Shown: piece after piece, positions 7,383 through 8,564 of the stretch
Layout: every line of letters begins with the position of its first letter
Position numbering within the stretch: the first letter of the stretch is position 1
Origin: Christiangramia sp.
GTDB lineage: Bacteria; Bacteroidota; Bacteroidia; Flavobacteriales; Flavobacteriaceae
Length of the DNA: 8,564 bases
Assembly: GCA_024635735.1 (NCBI GenBank)
Contig: JAGXII010000053.1
Location: forward strand, 1-8,564
Direction of reading: 5' to 3'
The notes under the pieces: generated by a model
Told to the model about the DNA's origin: nothing
What the model saw: only the letters and a program-made list of their open reading frames with translations
Databases searched by the model: none
Program-made: the position numbers and the translations under genes

Positions 7383-8564
7383 CTAGTTATTCTTCTGGGA
7401 AGGCGCAGCCGACTGTTCTTTATATGGCGAATAATAATTATGTGGATCTTTTCTAAAACCATATTCCCTTTTCTTGGAAGGATGTGGTAAAGGCAATGGA
7501 TCCTGAGCACGTAACTCCCAGGCAAGGAGATCTTCCAGTAACTCCATTTGTTTTGAAGCAAATTCCGGATTGCCGAATAGATTGTTGATCTCTTCAGGGT
7601 CTTTTACAAGATTGTATAGCTGGCCATGTCCCTGCATATCATAAGCCAGTTTCCAGTCATCTTTTCGTAACATTCTTAAAGTCCCGCTTTGAGTCCATGT
7701 ATTTAATTCGTCAAATTCGGTTTCGCCTTTTGTAATATTTCCATCTTCTGTATAGGGATCATACTGCTCTAAATTTGTAAAATGAAGCCCTCCAAAACCT
7801 TGTTGCACCATGATGCTTGAAAATTCTTCTTCCGGATAGTAATCACCCTTTAATAGCGGCCAAAGACTTCTGCCCTGTACCCCATCGGGAAGGTCCACAT
7901 CAAGAATATCACAAATGGTTGGCATTATATCAATATTGCTCACGTGAGCACTGTGAGCCTTTTTATTTTTTTTAATTTCGGGGCCATGCCAGATCATCGG
8001 AATTCGAGTAAGACTTTCAGCAACTTCCACACCCTTTTTAATGAGTCCGAATTCACCGGTAAAATCTCCATGATCGGCAGTAAATATGAAAATTGTATTA
8101 TCATAATCTCCGTTTTCCTTTAAATGATTTACGAAATTCCGCAGCTGGTCATCTATAAGCCGAAGCATTCCATAATAGTTACTTCTTACTCTTGGAATCA
8201 TTTCTTCAAAACCGGCATATCCCATTTCCATCATTTTATGCTGTACAACCCACTTGGGTCCTTTTTTAGCCAAAACTTCAGAACCAGCCTTAAATTCCGG
8301 CAATGATTCGGGCGGAAACATAGAATAATAAGGTTCTGAAACCTGATATGGATTATGAGGCTCAGGGATAGACATATATAAAAGAAACGGTTTATTTCCT
8401 TTCTTCCCGTCGCCATCAATCCAGTCTTCTGCCGTTCTGACTATTTGTGCAGGCAGCTGCATTTCAGCAGGAAATGGGGCAGGATCCTTATCCATATAAT
8501 AATGGGTAGTTTTTAAATAATCATTAAACTGCTGCTGCTCTTTTGTTTCCGCCTTATCCACACC
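7383..8564 (-). CDS. Sulfatase (type I), C-terminal part (N-terminus outside window)
   Basis: C-terminal 393 residues and TAG stop (7383-7385) of a sulfatase whose start and active-site Cys lie beyond base 8564. The frame is open to the window edge; the GTG at 8561 is simply an internal Val codon, so no start is called. Visible sulfatase features, counted from that Val, are KPFLLYMSIPEPHNPY with His69, RSNYYGMLRLIDDQ (126-139) and the metal-ligand motif FTADHGD (Asp163-His164). Further on come GEFGLIKKG (169-177) with a likely catalytic Lys, HVSNIDIMPTICDIL (206-220), RSLWPLLKG (231-239), and the C-terminal RKDDWKLAYD...QLYNLVKDPEE blocks. It ends in a Pro-rich, basic tail with no obvious anchor. 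Asp-His in place of the Asp-Asn seen in the two neighbouring sulfatases marks it as a different subfamily, which I cannot name securely. The next gene starts 21 bases downstream, consistent with one operon. Role: desulfation of an extracellular or periplasmic glycan. Confidence 0.92.
   Translation of the reverse strand, partial: GVDKAETKEQQQFNDYLKTTHYYMDKDPAPFPAEMQLPAQIVRTAEDWIDGDGKKGNKPFLLYMSIPEPHNPYQVSEPYYSMFPPESLPEFKAGSEVLAKKGPKWVVQHKMMEMGYAGFEEMIPRVRSNYYGMLRLIDDQLRNFVNHLKENGDYDNTIFIFTADHGDFTGEFGLIKKGVEVAESLTRIPMIWHGPEIKKNKKAHSAHVSNIDIMPTICDILDVDLPDGVQGRSLWPLLKGDYYPEEEFSSIMVQQGFGGLHFTNLEQYDPYTEDGNITKGETEFDELNTWTQSGTLRMLRKDDWKLAYDMQGHGQLYNLVKDPEEINNLFGNPEFASKQMELLEDLLAWELRAQDPLPLPHPSKKREYGFRKDPHNYYSPYKEQSAAPSQKNN

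Larger units (their letters stand above)
1..8564 (-). other. Probable single operon: sulfated-glycan utilisation segment
   Basis: Six genes in a row on one strand are separated by 21, 24, 5, 3 and 23 bases in order of transcription. No hairpin followed by a T-run and no room for a promoter exists between them, so one transcript entering from beyond 8564 and continuing past 1 is the simplest reading. The content (four sulfatases, one sulfatase maturase, one GH3 exo-glycosidase, all with export signals where the N-terminus is visible) is typical of a Bacteroidota polysaccharide utilisation locus. SusC/SusD transporters, regulators and lyases are not in the window, so the locus type is inferred. 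Gene leaders are AT-rich and lack Shine-Dalgarno motifs, as expected for this phylum. Confidence 0.75.

Noticed and set aside
7383..8561. A complete gene beginning at GTG 8561
   Set aside because: The frame is open to the window edge, and the protein would lack a signal peptide and the N-terminal active-site half of a sulfatase; it is a partial gene.

Overview
The window looks like an interior slice of a polysaccharide utilisation locus from a marine-type Bacteroidota, most likely a flavobacterium. The evidence is the low GC content, signal peptides ending in the '...AQ' pattern common in that group, AT-rich gene leaders without Shine-Dalgarno sequences, a sulfatase/glycoside hydrolase/formylglycine-generating enzyme gene set, and tightly packed same-strand genes. 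The genus cannot be named from the sequence alone.

All six genes lie on the minus strand, so transcription runs from high to low coordinates. In that order they are: the C-terminal part of a sulfatase (8564 to 7383, N-terminus outside the window); a second sulfatase (7361 to 5595) broken by an in-frame TGA at 6975-6977; a lipoprotein-type formylglycine-generating enzyme, FGE (5570 to 4446); a third, intact sulfatase (4440 to 2884); a family GH3 glycosidase (2880 to 688); and the N-terminal part of a fourth sulfatase resembling heparan N-sulfatase/SGSH (664 to 1, C-terminus outside the window). Gaps between genes are only 3 to 24 bases. There is no room for internal promoters or terminators between genes, so this is probably one operon whose promoter lies upstream of position 8564. 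There are no RNA genes, mobile elements or CRISPR arrays, and no gene-free stretch longer than 24 bases.

Together the genes describe an extracytoplasmic pathway for a sulfated glycan. Several sulfatases of different types remove different sulfate groups, the GH3 enzyme then releases non-reducing-end sugars, and the FGE converts the active-site cysteine of each sulfatase into formylglycine. The three visible sulfatase active sites are all of the Cys type (C-x-P-x-R), which is what an FGE matures. The substrate could be an algal polymer such as ulvan or a sulfated fucan, galactan or xylan-type glycan, but no lyase, SusC/SusD pair or other diagnostic enzyme is visible to decide.

The most notable observation is the broken sulfatase. 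A single TGG-to-TGA change falls exactly at the tryptophan of the conserved G-K-W-H active-site motif, while about 460 codons downstream remain open and well conserved. It could be a very recent pseudogene, a sequence error, or a leaky UGA-C stop read through by tRNA-Trp. I do not see an undescribed system in the window beyond this and the exported FGE.
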